Assembly (NCBI GenBank): GCA_026003175.1
Contig: BPGT01000005.1
Location: 130,810-194,809, forward strand
Origin: Armatimonadota bacterium
Lineage (GTDB): Bacteria; Armatimonadota; HRBIN16
Direction of reading: 5' to 3'
Length of the DNA: 64,000 nucleotides
The notes under the pieces are model-generated. The model was given only the letters and a program-made list of their open reading frames with translations, searched no databases and had not been told where the DNA came from. The position numbers were made by a program, and so were the translations under genes. This document shows positions 18,236 to 29,849 of this stretch, piece by piece. Position 1 is the first letter of the stretch. Each line of letters starts with the position of its first letter.

Positions 18236-19795
18236 TTACTTCTCAATCTTCCTCATCTGCTCGTCCCACATGGCTTTCAGCTTGCGGGCTTGTTCGTCGT
18301 ACGCCGCTCTATCCCGCCAGGTCTGGCGCGGGTCCAGAATCTCCGTTGGGACCCCCGGGCACGCCTTCGGGACGCGCAAGCCAAAAACCGGATCTGTTCG
18401 GTACTCCACCCCGTCGAGGTCGCCTCTAAGCGCAGCACGCACCATCGCCCGCGTGTAAGGGATACTGATTCGGTGTCCAACGCCATACGGACCGCCTGTC
18501 CAGCCGGTATTCACCAGCCATACCTGCGCTTTGTGCTTGTGCAGACGGTCGCCCAGCAGGTTGGCGTATACTTTCGGCTGCAGTGGCAGGAACGGTGCCC
18601 CAAAACAGGTGCTGAAGGTTGCCTGCGGTTGGGTAATACCGGTCTCTGTACCTGCCACCTTTGCCGTATAGCCCAGCAAGAACTGCTCCATCGCCTGCTC
18701 TTCGGTGAGGCGGGCAACAGGCGGCAACACACCAAAGGCATCGCAGGTGAGAAAGAACACGTTCCTGGGATGCCCCGCCACGCTGGGGATGACCGCGTTT
18801 TCAACGAAGCTCAGCGGGTACGCCGCGCGGGTGTTCTCGGTGAGGCTGGCGTCGTTAAAGTCCAGCAAGCGTGTCTGCATATCAATGGCTACGTTCTCCA
18901 GCACCGCGCCAAAGCGGATGGCGTTCCAGATCTGTGGCTCGTTTTCTTTCGAGAGGCGGATGCACTTGGCATAGCAACCGCCCTCAAAGTTGAAGATACC
19001 ATCATCACTCCAGCCGTGTTCGTCGTCACCGATAAGCCGCCGTTCCGGGTCGGCGGAAAGGGAGGTCTTGCCGGTGCCGCTTAACCCGAAAAACAGCGCC
19101 ACATCGCCCCCCGGTCCCATGTTTGCGGCGCAGTGCATAGACAGTACACCCTGCTCGGGCAACAGGTAGTTCATAATGGTGAAGATGGACTTCTTCATCT
19201 CACCGGCATACTCGGTGCCCCCGATGAGAATGATGCGTCTGGTGAAGTTGACAATAATGAACACCCCTGACCGCGTGCCATCGATTTCTGGGTCAGAATG
19301 GAAGCCGGGCGCGGAGACGATAACAAATTCTGGCTTATGCTCGCCTGTCTTTGTCCAGTCAGGACGAACAAACAGCTGGCGGGCGAACAGGTTATGCCAG
19401 GCGTACTGCGTTACCACACGAATCGGGATGCGATAGCGCTCGTCCGCCCCCACGAAGCAGTCCTGCACGAACAAGCGCTTGTCCTGCAGGTATGCCAGCA
19501 CTCGTTTGTAAAGCGCGTCAAACCTCTCGGGATCAAACGGCTGGTTCACCGAACCCCACCAGATTTTATGTTCTACATTGGGGTCGCGAACCACGAACTT
19601 GTCTTGCGGTGACCGACCGGTATGCAACCCGGTGCGCACCACTAGCGCCCCTCCCGACGCCAGCACACCCTCCTGCTGGCTTAAGCTATACTCTATCAAC
19701 TGGGCGGTCCCCAGATTCCACAGTGCCACCCTTGCCTGCTTAATCCCATGCATCTCCAGTCCGTATCGGCTAGGGTTCACTCCCAGGTTTTGCAT
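18236..19795 (-). CDS. pckA: Phosphoenolpyruvate carboxykinase (ATP)
   Basis: The 519-residue enzyme converts oxaloacetate plus ATP to PEP, CO2 and ADP at the start of gluconeogenesis. Diagnostic parts are [17 protein letters not shown], the kinase-1 P-loop GLSGTGKTS (residues 237-245), the kinase-2 motif LIGDDEHGW and the C-terminal [16 protein letters not shown]. Length is normal for the ATP-dependent family. The ATG at 19795 has AAAGGAGG 5 bases upstream. A gluconeogenic enzyme fits a heterotroph that also uses peptides, given the secreted protease nearby. Confidence 0.97.
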   Translation of the reverse strand: MQNLGVNPSRYGLEMHGIKQARVALWNLGTAQLIEYSLSQQEGVLASGGALVVRTGLHTGRSPQDKFVVRDPNVEHKIWWGSVNQPFDPERFDALYKRVLAYLQDKRLFVQDCFVGADERYRIPIRVVTQYAWHNLFARQLFVRPDWTKTGEHKPEFVIVSAPGFHSDPEIDGTRSGVFIIVNFTRRIILIGGTEYAGEMKKSIFTIMNYLLPEQGVLSMHCAANMGPGGDVALFFGLSGTGKTSLSADPERRLIGDDEHGWSDDGIFNFEGGCYAKCIRLSKENEPQIWNAIRFGAVLENVAIDMQTRLLDFNDASLTENTRAAYPLSFVENAVIPSVAGHPRNVFFLTCDAFGVLPPVARLTEEQAMEQFLLGYTAKVAGTETGITQPQATFSTCFGAPFLPLQPKVYANLLGDRLHKHKAQVWLVNTGWTGGPYGVGHRISIPYTRAMVRAALRGDLDGVEYRTDPVFGLRVPKACPGVPTEILDPRQTWRDRAAYDEQARKLKAMWDEQMRKIEK

Positions 19796-19813
19796 ACGAA
19801 CCTCCTTTGCCAG

Positions 19814-20608
19814 CTATCCAGCCCGATTTTCGATATAACTGCAGGCTTCAGCCTGCGCAAGAAGCCTTTGCCTCTGCTCCGTCATCAGCAATATCTGACT
19901 GACCGCTACCAACGCCGCCGTCTCCGTGCGCAGGATACGAGGCATCAAGGAAACTGTTGTCGCCCCGTGTTCCTGACACAGTACTACCTCTTCGTCCGTC
20001 AACCCTCCTTCCGGTCCCACAACGACTGCAACCCCCGCAGCCAGAGAACCACTTTCCAGCCATTCCGCAAGCGACAACGTCGCATCACCAGGGTGTAACA
20101 CCAGAATACTCGCGTCAGCCACTTGTTCCAGTGCCTGTCGAAGAGACAAAACGCCGTCCAATGCAGGAACCTTCGCCCGACGAGCCTGTTCCGCAGCTTC
20201 TTTGGCGATTCTCCGCCAGCGTTCCATCCGCGACCTTGCGCGCTCCGCGCTCAACCTCATCACACTCCGCTCGGTGTGTACCAGCAGAAAACGTGAGACG
20301 CCGATCTCCGTTCCGTGTTGAATTACCTGCTCTACCTTCTCGCCCTTCGCCAGCGACTGCACGACCGTAATATGCACCCTTGGTTCCACATCCAGATCTA
20401 CCCAGTTCCCTACGCGCGCGACCGTTTCATCTTTTCGCACCGACTCCAGCACACAGTGATACTCCCTGCCCGAGCCATCCAGTACGCCGATTTCATCGCC
20501 GGGTTGCAATCGGAGTACCACACGAATCTGGCGAGCGTCTTCTCCCCCAATGCGCACGATGCCGTCCGAAAATTGCTCCGGCGCTACAAAGAAACGATGC
20601 CTGGACAC
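19814..20608 (-). CDS. rsmE: 16S rRNA (uracil-1498-N3)-methyltransferase
   Basis: The 264-residue SPOUT-class protein methylates U1498 of 16S rRNA using SAM. It has an N-terminal PUA-like domain (RHFF-type start RHRFFVAPEQF, GDEIGVLDGSG) and the knotted C-terminal domain with VVVGPEGGLTDEEV and LMPRILRTETAALVA, the RsmE signature. It starts with GTG 3 bases after the prmA stop; prmA-rsmE adjacency is very common in bacteria and supports both calls. Confidence 0.95.
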   Translation of the reverse strand: MSRHRFFVAPEQFSDGIVRIGGEDARQIRVVLRLQPGDEIGVLDGSGREYHCVLESVRKDETVARVGNWVDLDVEPRVHITVVQSLAKGEKVEQVIQHGTEIGVSRFLLVHTERSVMRLSAERARSRMERWRRIAKEAAEQARRAKVPALDGVLSLRQALEQVADASILVLHPGDATLSLAEWLESGSLAAGVAVVVGPEGGLTDEEVVLCQEHGATTVSLMPRILRTETAALVAVSQILLMTEQRQRLLAQAEACSYIENRAG

Positions 20609-20611
20609 GTT

Positions 20612-21460
20612 CTAACCTCTCCGTACAGCGACTGCGCACCACTCCCCACGCCCGCGATGTTGCATATTTTGCCAGGGAGGTTGCGACAAAGTCTCGCGAA
20701 TGCGCTCGCATCGCTCCTGCACGATGCCACTCACTACCAGCCATCCCCCACGACGGATACAACGCACAAAGTCGGGCAGCAATTGCAGGATAACCTCTGC
20801 CGTGATGTTGGCAACTAGCAGGTCGCACCCCGGCGAGCCCTCACAGCCCTCTGTCAGATGTACCGACACCACCCTTTGCACACCGTTTTGAGCCACATTG
20901 CGCTGAGCCGTCAATACCGCCACAGGGTCGTTGTCGCCAGCCCAGACGGACGCGGCTCCCAGCTTGGCTGCTGCAATTGCCAGTATACCCGAACCCGTAC
21001 CTATATCTGCCACTTTCATACCAGGCTGTATAAGTTTCTCCAAAAACTCTAAACACAATTGAGTGGTTTCATGCTGTCCGGTGCCAAAAGCCATACCTGG
21101 GTCCAGCTCAATCACCACATCGTCTTCTTGTGTCTCATATGCTTCCCATGAAGGTTTAATGACTATGCGCTCGCCCACCCGCAGCACGTGGAAGAACTGC
21201 TTCCATGCATCCGCCCATTCGGATTCATCTCGTACCCGCTCTTCGATGTGCTGCACGGACGGAAGACCCCACTCTGACAGGCGCGACAGCTGTGTTGTGA
21301 GCCATTGTTTGCACTCGTCCAGTTCGTCGGTGACGGGCAGGCTGGTAATCACCCTGTCCGCCTCCAGCTGGACGCCTTGCGCCCCCGCCTGTTGGCAGAG
21401 TTCCGCTATCGCCTCATGCGAGTAAGGATGAGCTACTATCTGCAACTCGATCCATTTCAT
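20612..21460 (-). CDS. prmA: Ribosomal protein L11 methyltransferase
   Basis: From ATG at 21460 the product has 282 residues. It methylates ribosomal protein L11 using SAM. The N-terminal substrate domain starts MKWIELQIVAHPYSHEAIAELC. The methyltransferase core has DPGMAFGTGQHETT, VADIGTGSGILAIAAAKLG and DLLVANITAEVI, the NxT/NI motif typical of PrmA. A longer reading frame upstream is rejected since it runs into the preceding ABC permease gene, with which the start overlaps by 4 bases. It is followed by rsmE. Confidence 0.95.
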   Translation of the reverse strand: MKWIELQIVAHPYSHEAIAELCQQAGAQGVQLEADRVITSLPVTDELDECKQWLTTQLSRLSEWGLPSVQHIEERVRDESEWADAWKQFFHVLRVGERIVIKPSWEAYETQEDDVVIELDPGMAFGTGQHETTQLCLEFLEKLIQPGMKVADIGTGSGILAIAAAKLGAASVWAGDNDPVAVLTAQRNVAQNGVQRVVSVHLTEGCEGSPGCDLLVANITAEVILQLLPDFVRCIRRGGWLVVSGIVQERCERIRETLSQPPWQNMQHRGRGEWCAVAVRRG

Positions 21461-22864
21461 GCTGTCGCTGCCCCAGCCCCTGCATCCTGTCGTCTTCGGC
21501 GTCCCAGAGCCGCCCCGCCCACCAGGACTACCGCCCCCAGCACAGGATACAATCTGCTCCATAGAACAAGGTTGCCCTGGCTGGCAAACAGGTCAACGGG
21601 AGCAGATAGGTTAGTCAGAGACCTCCATCCTGCGTAATGCGGATACTCTCCTAGCAGAACAAAGAAATGCGACGCAGCATACAGTATACCTGCCAACGCA
21701 AACAACGCTCCCCACCGGTTTTGAATCCGTACGGAGACCGTGTATCCCATGCACCACAGCCACCAGAGGTAACCCGCCACGTAGCACCACGCTAGCGGGC
21801 TACTACGCATGCTACGGGGTGTGAACATATCTGCCACAACACCCATTAACAACAGCAAGAGCAAATAGAGCGGCGCGCTTTGCACTGCCCCCCTTTGCCA
21901 GCGAGCGCGGGTGCAACCATTCAACCCATCTGACCCCGGGAAGCGGAACGCCCGTTGCTGCTACAAGGGCAATGGCCCCCAGCAAAACTGCGACCGTCTG
22001 TGCCATAAACTGGGGCATAGGGACAGCTGCTGTACTTCTTGTCATGTCTACTGTTGCAACCAGCAACCATACGTACAGCGCCGCTGTTAACAGTCGGGTT
22101 TTCCACGCGCCCTGGCGAGGGTCGGGCAGGAGGTAATTTGCCGCCACCTGCAGCAGGATGAAAGTGAACAACAGCACAGCACCTGTAATGAACACCCAGA
22201 CCTGCCATGTACCGAACCCGGAACTGAACCAGAAGACCCCAGAAGAGCCAGGTCCAAAAACCCTGGACATGACGAACGCAGCCCCCACCACGGCGGCGGC
22301 AAAATAGCCTGCAGCCAGTCCACCGTAAGTGAGCAGGTTCGCCAGCGTAGAGGTAGCACATATCGCGCTCATCATCAAGCCGAACGCCGCCAGCAGTATA
22401 CCGGTGATGAGCATCCCCGCATACCGTTCCAGCATGATGCCGGTGTCCACCCCGCCCATCAGGAACAGTACTGCCACCAGCGGCATCCCGCACAAAATCA
22501 TCACCACCACAAACGCCAGCGCAGAAGCGAACTTGCCCCACACAATCGCAAAACGGGATAGAGGCGTCATGACCAGCAGGTCAAACGTGCGCTGTTCCCG
22601 CTCCATTGTGATCGCGCTGGTGGTGAGGGCAGGAGTGATAAATGCCACCAGAAACCATTGAGTCGTCACCAGAGTCTCGAACAGCATTTGTGCCAAACCG
22701 GTAGTGGTACGTTGCACTCCGTACGTGATGAACTGGCTGTAAGAGATAAGCACCACCAGCGCCAGCGTCAGCAGGTAGGCTACCAGACAACCATAGGTAC
22801 GTGCCCCACGCATCCGCTGACGCGAGGATTGCCGAAAAACAGGGTTTTCCAGACGTTCAATCAC
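21457..22864 (-). CDS. ABC-2-type transporter permease, split by a +1 frameshift
   Basis: The first frame (22864-21812) encodes an ABC-2 permease: TYGCLVAYLLTLALVVLISY, TMEREQRTFDLLVMTPLSRFAIVWGKF (the conserved coupling region) and several further membrane segments. It ends abruptly after HPRSLAKGGSA. The second frame (to 21457) continues AVQSAPLYLLLLLLMGVV with three to four more membrane segments. Deleting one base from the six-base run (plus-strand C at 21888-21893) joins them into about 468 residues. The gene overlaps the ATPase by one base upstream and prmA by 4 bases downstream. The transported substrate is unknown. Confidence 0.82.
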
Positions 22865-23808
22865 TATTGTACCGCTCCCTGTGTGACGCGCATAAAGATA
22901 TCTTCCAGGTCGGTAGGTTGCTCAGCGAAGGAAAGCACCTTTATCCGCTTCTCTGCCAGTGCCCACACTACCCGATAATGTTCGCCCGGAGGACCCACGT
23001 AGTGCGCCCGAATCACTCCATCCTCTACCTGCACATCGCGAATGTCCTCCAGCTGGCTTTGCAACACCTGTACAGCAGAGTCGGTGTCCTCGGCGACCCT
23101 TATCTCCAGCACATGCGAGCCGGTCAGCTGGCGCATGATGGTGTTAATCTCGCCGCTGATGAGCAGCTCGCCGCGCTCGATGATGGCAATCTTGTTGCAG
23201 ATGTCCGCCAGCTCTGGCAGGATATGCGAGGAAATCAGGATGGTTTTGCCCATATTACGCAGCTCTTTCAACAGCTCTTTAATCTCGATACGAGCACGGG
23301 GGTCCAAACCTGAAGCGGGTTCGTCCAGCAACAACACCTGCGGATTGTGCAGCAGCGTTTTGGCAAGGCACAGCCTCTGCTTCATCCCGCGCGACAGCGC
23401 CTCGACGTAGTCATTTTTCTTATGCGATAGGTCGGTGAGCGCAAGCACATCGTCTATCAGCTTCCCCCGCTCGGAGCGGGGCACGCGATAGGCGCACGCA
23501 AAAAAATCCAGATACTCCCACACCTTCACATCGTCGTATACACCAAAAAAGTCGGGCATATAGCCGATAACCCGCCTGACAGCCTCCGGTTCCTTGACCA
23601 CGTCATGTCCTGCGATGGTTGCCGTGCCGCTCGTCGGCTCCAGCAAGGTAGCGAGTATCCGAATGGTCGTGGTCTTGCCTGCGCCGTTGGGTCCAATAAA
23701 ACCCAGGATGTCGCCCTCTTCTAAACGCAGGTTCAGATTGTTCACAGCCACCAGGTTGCCGTACTTTTTGGTCAAATGATGGGTTTCAACCAGCGCCACC
23801 GTTGCCAC
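22864..23808 (-). CDS. ABC transporter ATP-binding protein
   Basis: The 314-residue ATPase has Walker A GPNGAGKTTTIR, the Q-loop region GYMPDFFGVYDDVKVWEYLDFF, the signature LSRGMKQRL, Walker B VLLLDEPASGLDP and the switch His in ILISSHIL. About 80 C-terminal residues (LEIRVAEDTDSAVQVLQSQ) form the accessory domain seen in CcmA/DrrA-like exporters. It pairs with the permease that starts at its last base, so both make one exporter. GTG at 23808 is the likely start. Confidence 0.92.
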   Translation of the reverse strand: MATVALVETHHLTKKYGNLVAVNNLNLRLEEGDILGFIGPNGAGKTTTIRILATLLEPTSGTATIAGHDVVKEPEAVRRVIGYMPDFFGVYDDVKVWEYLDFFACAYRVPRSERGKLIDDVLALTDLSHKKNDYVEALSRGMKQRLCLAKTLLHNPQVLLLDEPASGLDPRARIEIKELLKELRNMGKTILISSHILPELADICNKIAIIERGELLISGEINTIMRQLTGSHVLEIRVAEDTDSAVQVLQSQLEDIRDVQVEDGVIRAHYVGPPGEHYRVVWALAEKRIKVLSFAEQPTDLEDIFMRVTQGAVQ

Positions 23809-24031
23809 CCCCCTCTTGCAGCCGTTCCTGCGTCCGCGCTGTTTCCTGTGGTGCTAGAGATTAACACAAAACCCCGCCATCTGGCAAGAGGATGCGAGCC
23901 GATGCAAGGCGAATTTACGAATGAGTACATCACCAATCGCAAGAGGTCGCAGAGAGAACACTCCTATCCTCTGTGTTCTCGCTAGCGACAACACACAAAG
24001 TATAACAATGAACCATACTGGGAGGTCACAC

Positions 24032-25108
24032 ATGTCCGTCATTCGGATAGCCATTGTCGGGTGTGGCAGCGTCAGTCGTCATTACCTGAACGACTTGCAA
24101 ACCAGCAAACACGCACAGGTGGTTGCAGTATGTGATGTGAAGGAAGAACGTGCTCGTGAACGCGCTGAACAGTTCAACATCCCGCAGGTATATACCGAGG
24201 TAGACGACTTGCTCAGCCGTTGCGAGTTCGATATGCTGATCAATCTCACTTCCATGCAGCAGCATTACCCGATTAACCTGAAGGCGTTGCAAGCAGGCAA
24301 GCACGTGTTGTGTGAAAAACCGTTCGCTACCACGCTGGATGAAGGGCGCACGCTGATAGAAACCGCTAGACAGCACGGCGTTTACCTCTGGGGCGCGCCG
24401 ACGGTGGTCACCAGCCCAGCGTTCCAGTGCATGGCAGAGCTGCTAGCGCATAAGGCGGTAGGCGACGTATATGTTGCCCGCGCATGGTACGGACATGGCG
24501 GACCCAGCTGGGGACCCTGGTTCTATCAGAAAGGCGGCGGATGCCTGTTTGACCTGGGCGTCTATAACATCACCACGCTCACCGGACTGCTCGGTCCCGC
24601 CAAAAGCGTCACCGCACTGATGGGAACTGCTATTAAAGAGCGGTTTGTGGAAGGACAGCATGTGAAGGTGGAAGCCGACGACAACACCATCGTGCTGATG
24701 GATCACGGCAACAGCGTCTTCTCCTGCGTGATGACCGGTTTCGTATACGGTCCCTACCACGAGGAGCGCACCATCGAACTGGTTGGCACGAAAGGGAGCA
24801 TCAGCATGCTGGGCTGGGACTGGCATCCCAAAGGTGTGGAGATATGGGATACCGAAACCGGCACATGGAAATTGGTTTGCGCAGACCAGAAGGGCTACAA
24901 CTGGAATCAGGGCGGTTCGTACCTCGCGCGGTGTCTTGCCACTGGTGAAAAGCCTTTGATGACTGCTGAGCACGCCTTCCACGTGCTGGAGGTAATGCTC
25001 GCTGCGCAGAAGTCGGCGGAAACGGGGCAGCGTGTGGAGGTGCACAGTCGGTTCTCTGCTCCCTGGCTGGATGAGATAAGGGCTTACGAAACCGAGCAGT
25101 CCATCTGA
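24032..25108 (+). CDS. Gfo/Idh/MocA family oxidoreductase
   Basis: The 358-residue NAD(P)-dependent dehydrogenase has GCGSVSRHY near the N-terminus, AVCDVKEERARERA, and VLCEKPFATTLDEGR with the catalytic EKP lysine. The ATG at 24032 follows GGGAGG by 7 bases; the frame is open further upstream without a ribosome site. It probably oxidises a sugar or polyol. The decayed glycosidase directly downstream suggests the two once worked on the same carbohydrate. Confidence 0.88.
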   Translation: MSVIRIAIVGCGSVSRHYLNDLQTSKHAQVVAVCDVKEERARERAEQFNIPQVYTEVDDLLSRCEFDMLINLTSMQQHYPINLKALQAGKHVLCEKPFATTLDEGRTLIETARQHGVYLWGAPTVVTSPAFQCMAELLAHKAVGDVYVARAWYGHGGPSWGPWFYQKGGGCLFDLGVYNITTLTGLLGPAKSVTALMGTAIKERFVEGQHVKVEADDNTIVLMDHGNSVFSCVMTGFVYGPYHEERTIELVGTKGSISMLGWDWHPKGVEIWDTETGTWKLVCADQKGYNWNQGGSYLARCLATGEKPLMTAEHAFHVLEVMLAAQKSAETGQRVEVHSRFSAPWLDEIRAYETEQSI

Positions 25109-25124
25109 AAGGGGGAGAAATCGC

Positions 25125-25562
25125 ACGGCAACACTACTTGGCACGACCGCATGGGCGGGCAGAATACCCGACCTGTTCCATCGCTGTGAGGTGGTTGCAG
25201 AGCCTGACCGGGACGAGCCCGAATGGTGGGCGGGCGCGCCATCGGTGGTGCGTGATAGAAAAGGCGTCTTCTGGATGGCAATACGCGTGCGCACTGCGGA
25301 AGGCGATCTGGGCAAACGCGGATACGAGATACGTATCCTGCGCAGTGACGATGGCATACACTTTGTAAAAGTTCATAGCCTGAAGCGTGAACAGATATCC
25401 ACTATTGGGCTCGAACGCCCCGCCCTGCTGGTAGAGCCTCACACGGACAAGTTCAAACTTTACGTTTGTGGACAGCTCACCAGAGAGTGGACGAGGAGTT
25501 ATGGGTGTATGCAGAAGTGGAAAAACCGAACGGCGCCCATGCAACCCGATTATATCGGCTAA
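25125..25562 (+). pseudogene. Decayed glycosidase-like (five-bladed propeller) gene with ACG in place of a start codon
   Basis: An open frame of 146 codons reads ATLLGTTAWAGRIPDLFHRCEVVAEPDRDEPEWW and GAPSVVRDRKGVFWMAIRVR, then RGYEIRILRSDDGIHFVKVHSL and LERPALLVEPHTDKFKLYVCG. These are the first blades of a GH43/GH130-type propeller. The frame begins with ACG exactly where an ATG is expected, 9 bases after AGGGGGAG. After about 120 codons the sequence loses family character (KWKNRTAPMQPDYIG) and stops. It is a truncated relic, with no more than a third of the fold left. Confidence 0.65.
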
Positions 25563-25684
25563 CCCGTAACCCAGCCTGAGCCGCAAAACGAGTTCATGTA
25601 CGAGTGTCTGTTTATGGAGAGCACGAATCTCCTGCCATGCTCACTGAGCGGCTCACTATGGTATGCACTTGCAGAGATTCACCC

Positions 25685-25714
25685 TTGCATCTTTGCCAAA
25701 GTTAGGGTATTATA
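25685..25714 (+). promoter_or_regulatory. groESL promoter
   Basis: TTGCAT at 25685-25690 and TATTAT at 25708-25713 are 17 bases apart; TATAAT at 25711-25716 is an alternative -10. The CIRCE operator lies just downstream, covering the likely start site. Confidence 0.55.
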
Positions 25715-25723
25715 ATTCACGGA

Positions 25724-25750
25724 TTAGCACTCGGCGATGTCGAGTGCTAA
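25724..25750 (+). promoter_or_regulatory. CIRCE operator (HrcA binding site)
   Basis: A perfect match to the consensus TTAGCACTC-N9-GAGTGCTAA lies 27 bases before the groES start. HrcA binds this inverted repeat and represses chaperonin transcription until heat stress. No hrcA gene is in the window. Confidence 0.97.
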
Positions 25751-25777
25751 AATTCTGCTGAAGGAGGTGACTCTGCG

Positions 25778-26089
25778 ATGCCTGAGACCGCAGTTAAGGT
25801 ACAGATCAAACCGCTTGCAGATCGCATCGTGGTTAAGCCGATGGAAGCTGAAGAGGTAACCAGTGGAGGCATCGTGTTGCCCGATACTGCCAAAGAGAAG
25901 CCCCAGAAGGGGGAGGTTGTCGCCGTCGGTCCCGGCAAGATGCTGGACAACGGCAAAGTAGTAGAGATGGAAGTCAAAGTGGGTGACGTTATCTTCTACT
26001 CCAAGTACGGTGGCACCGAAATCAAAATCAACGGCGAGGAGTACGTCATCTTGCGCCAGGACGACGTGCTCGCAGTTCTGGAGAAATAA
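25778..26089 (+). CDS. groES: Co-chaperonin GroES
   Basis: The 103-residue Cpn10 protein has [22 protein letters not shown], the mobile-loop anchor [21 protein letters not shown] and the roof segment [21 protein letters not shown]. It forms the heptameric lid of the GroEL chamber. The ATG is preceded by AAGGAGGTG. It lies 17 bases ahead of groEL behind a CIRCE element, so it is the housekeeping, heat-inducible copy. Compare the orphan copy at 5225. Confidence 0.98.
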   Translation: MPETAVKVQIKPLADRIVVKPMEAEEVTSGGIVLPDTAKEKPQKGEVVAVGPGKMLDNGKVVEMEVKVGDVIFYSKYGGTEIKINGEEYVILRQDDVLAVLEK

Positions 26090-26103
26090 GAGAGGAGGAG
26101 TGA

Positions 26104-27714
<1,611 letters not shown>

Positions 27715-27741
27715 TCTGGGAGCTGCGTATCTCATGCACTT

Positions 27742-27769
27742 GGGACGGGCATTCTGCCCGTCCCCTTTT
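27742..27769 (+). terminator. Intrinsic terminator after groEL
   Basis: GGGACGGGCA, loop TTC, TGCCCGTCCC and then CTTTT. The 10-bp GC stem followed by T's ends the groESL transcript, in a convergent arrangement with the next minus-strand gene. Confidence 0.85.
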
Positions 27770-29673
27770 CATCTATTGAGGACGAACAGAATCCAGCCCG
27801 GCGGTTCCAGCCTACTCACTACACCAGCCCGCCCCTCTGGCACGGGATAAAACCCTCCAAGCACAGGGTCGTACGGAGTAAGCCGCCGCGCCTTCCATGC
27901 TTGTGCTAGCTGCTGCATCTGTTTCTCGTCCGCGACAAAATAGGACTGGAAGATGAACTGCCTCGCTCGATTGTAGTGTGCAACCCATCCCTGTAAGCGC
28001 TCACCGTCGGGCGTCCCACCTACCGCCGGTGTCATGATAGCAAATTGGGGCTGTACCTTCCGCAGTAAGTCCCACGCCGCTGAAATGTTGGGCAAAGACC
28101 GGTTCCACGTCACCTTATTGCGCCCCTGTCCCAGCTCGACAGGAACCTGCACCAGAGGTGTTTCGGGCAGCCACACCCAGATGTGGTGCGTATACCACGC
28201 TGCACGCCATGGTACATCGCTAATGCCGACGATGGGCGTTGGTAGTGTTGCTTGGGGGTTGCGCTGTTTCATCTCAGAAAGCGTCCTGTCCAGTCGCTGG
28301 GAAATGACGCTGAAAGCAATCAGATCCTCCCGTGTTTCCTTCGGCTCACGAAAGACCAGCGTCAGCACCAGCGGTACGAACAGTATCAACATGACTCCAG
28401 CCACTGCCCACCGCCATACTTGCTCTGCGTTTTCGAACAGAGCCTGAATCAAATCCTCCAACGTGCCTGTCGCTAATACACTGAATGGCACCGCGAAACA
28501 GTACAACGCAAATACGTTCGCCCCGGGTACCCCGAATGAGCACCCCACCAGTACCAGTATCGCCGTCCACCACACCATGTTGCGCCACAATGCCAATGCA
28601 CGCTGACGCACAGGGATGAACAGCCCTGCGAACGCCAGAGCGGTAATCACCGGATGGGGAAAAGTTAATAGCGCACCGATGCCGTTGCCCAGGTTGCGCG
28701 ACCACTTGCCCATCACCTGCTGGGCGTTTTCCATGAACAGCGTGCTGATTTTGGGTGGGCGTTTGCCCTCTTCATACCGACGGTACAACGAATAGCCTGG
28801 GTATGGCTTCGTCGCCATCCCTACCTCGTACACACGCAGATTGAAGAACGGGTTGCCAAACAGACGCGCGTTGCGTATCCAGTACGGCAGGCTGATAAGC
28901 ACAAACCCCAGTAGAAACAACACCACATGCTTTCTGCGATGCTCTGGGTTGGTAATCATCAGGTAGACGGTAGCGGGTATCAACAGCAGCCACAAAGACA
29001 GCTGTGTGAGATAGCTCGCCCCTGCCAGAACGCCAGCCCAGAAGCTGCGCCGAGGAGTTCGTTCCTCCCAGACCTCGATAACCTGCCCCGATTGAGGATC
29101 CAGCTCCTCTCGGCTGCGGCGATACAACAGGTAACACGCTGCCAGTAACAAGAAACCTGCCATCGCCGCAGGCAAGCCTGATATCGCAATCCATGCCAGT
29201 GCGCCCTCTGCAAACAGCAGCATCGCTGCCGCCCAGTAGCCCACACGCCGGCTGAACAGACGACTGCCCACGAAATAGACCAGTACCAGACTCAGCACAA
29301 ACCATATCATCGAACCCAGCGCAAGCGTGCTGTTTTGAGCACCCCTGTACAGGAGAAGAGCCAGATACACTGGGTAGACAGGACCGTGCTCGATATCGTA
29401 CGCCTTGCGCACATCCTTCCAGAAGTATAACCCCAGAGGCACAATGTTGTTGGTGACAAAACCGCGCCCCTTGGACAGATTGTAGGCTATTTGCCCATAG
29501 TCCATCGCTTCATCTGTGGGACCGGTAAAGCGTGCCCGGTAGAAAACACCTAGCACTAACGCCACCACAGCCAGCGAAATGACCCACACCACCATTAGCT
29601 TTACGACATTGGTTATTCTGGTTTCGGCAGTGCCTCGAGGCGCATCTACCACCATTGCAAAGATTTCCTCCAT
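27769..29673 (-). CDS. Polytopic membrane glycosyltransferase-like protein (GT39/ArnT-like)
   Basis: The 634 residues start with a membrane segment (VVWVISLAVVALVLGVFY) followed by a lumenal loop with the acidic pair DEAMDYGQIAYNLSKGRGF, the position of the catalytic Asp-Glu loop in GT-C enzymes of the PMT/ArnT type. About ten further hydrophobic segments end near residue 460, with a soluble C-terminal domain of about 170 residues after them. Such enzymes use polyprenyl-linked sugar donors on the outer membrane face; this fits the family 2 enzyme at the window start. The acceptor is unknown. A second ATG six codons in (29655) is possible. Confidence 0.7.
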   Translation of the reverse strand: MEEIFAMVVDAPRGTAETRITNVVKLMVVWVISLAVVALVLGVFYRARFTGPTDEAMDYGQIAYNLSKGRGFVTNNIVPLGLYFWKDVRKAYDIEHGPVYPVYLALLLYRGAQNSTLALGSMIWFVLSLVLVYFVGSRLFSRRVGYWAAAMLLFAEGALAWIAISGLPAAMAGFLLLAACYLLYRRSREELDPQSGQVIEVWEERTPRRSFWAGVLAGASYLTQLSLWLLLIPATVYLMITNPEHRRKHVVLFLLGFVLISLPYWIRNARLFGNPFFNLRVYEVGMATKPYPGYSLYRRYEEGKRPPKISTLFMENAQQVMGKWSRNLGNGIGALLTFPHPVITALAFAGLFIPVRQRALALWRNMVWWTAILVLVGCSFGVPGANVFALYCFAVPFSVLATGTLEDLIQALFENAEQVWRWAVAGVMLILFVPLVLTLVFREPKETREDLIAFSVISQRLDRTLSEMKQRNPQATLPTPIVGISDVPWRAAWYTHHIWVWLPETPLVQVPVELGQGRNKVTWNRSLPNISAAWDLLRKVQPQFAIMTPAVGGTPDGERLQGWVAHYNRARQFIFQSYFVADEKQMQQLAQAWKARRLTPYDPVLGGFYPVPEGRAGVVSRLEPPGWILFVLNR

Positions 29674-29849
29674 GTTGCTCTTGCTCTATTGTCTGCTTTT
29701 TGATTCTCGTCAGGGAAAGGATTGTCCTCTAGATGATACCGCATCTGCCTTCTCAAACCGCTTAGCCCTTGCAACTACCAGGCAAATATCCTAAAATAGG
29801 GGCGCAGTGTTCCGCGAGATACAGTATTCAGGACTCAGGAGCGTTTCAC

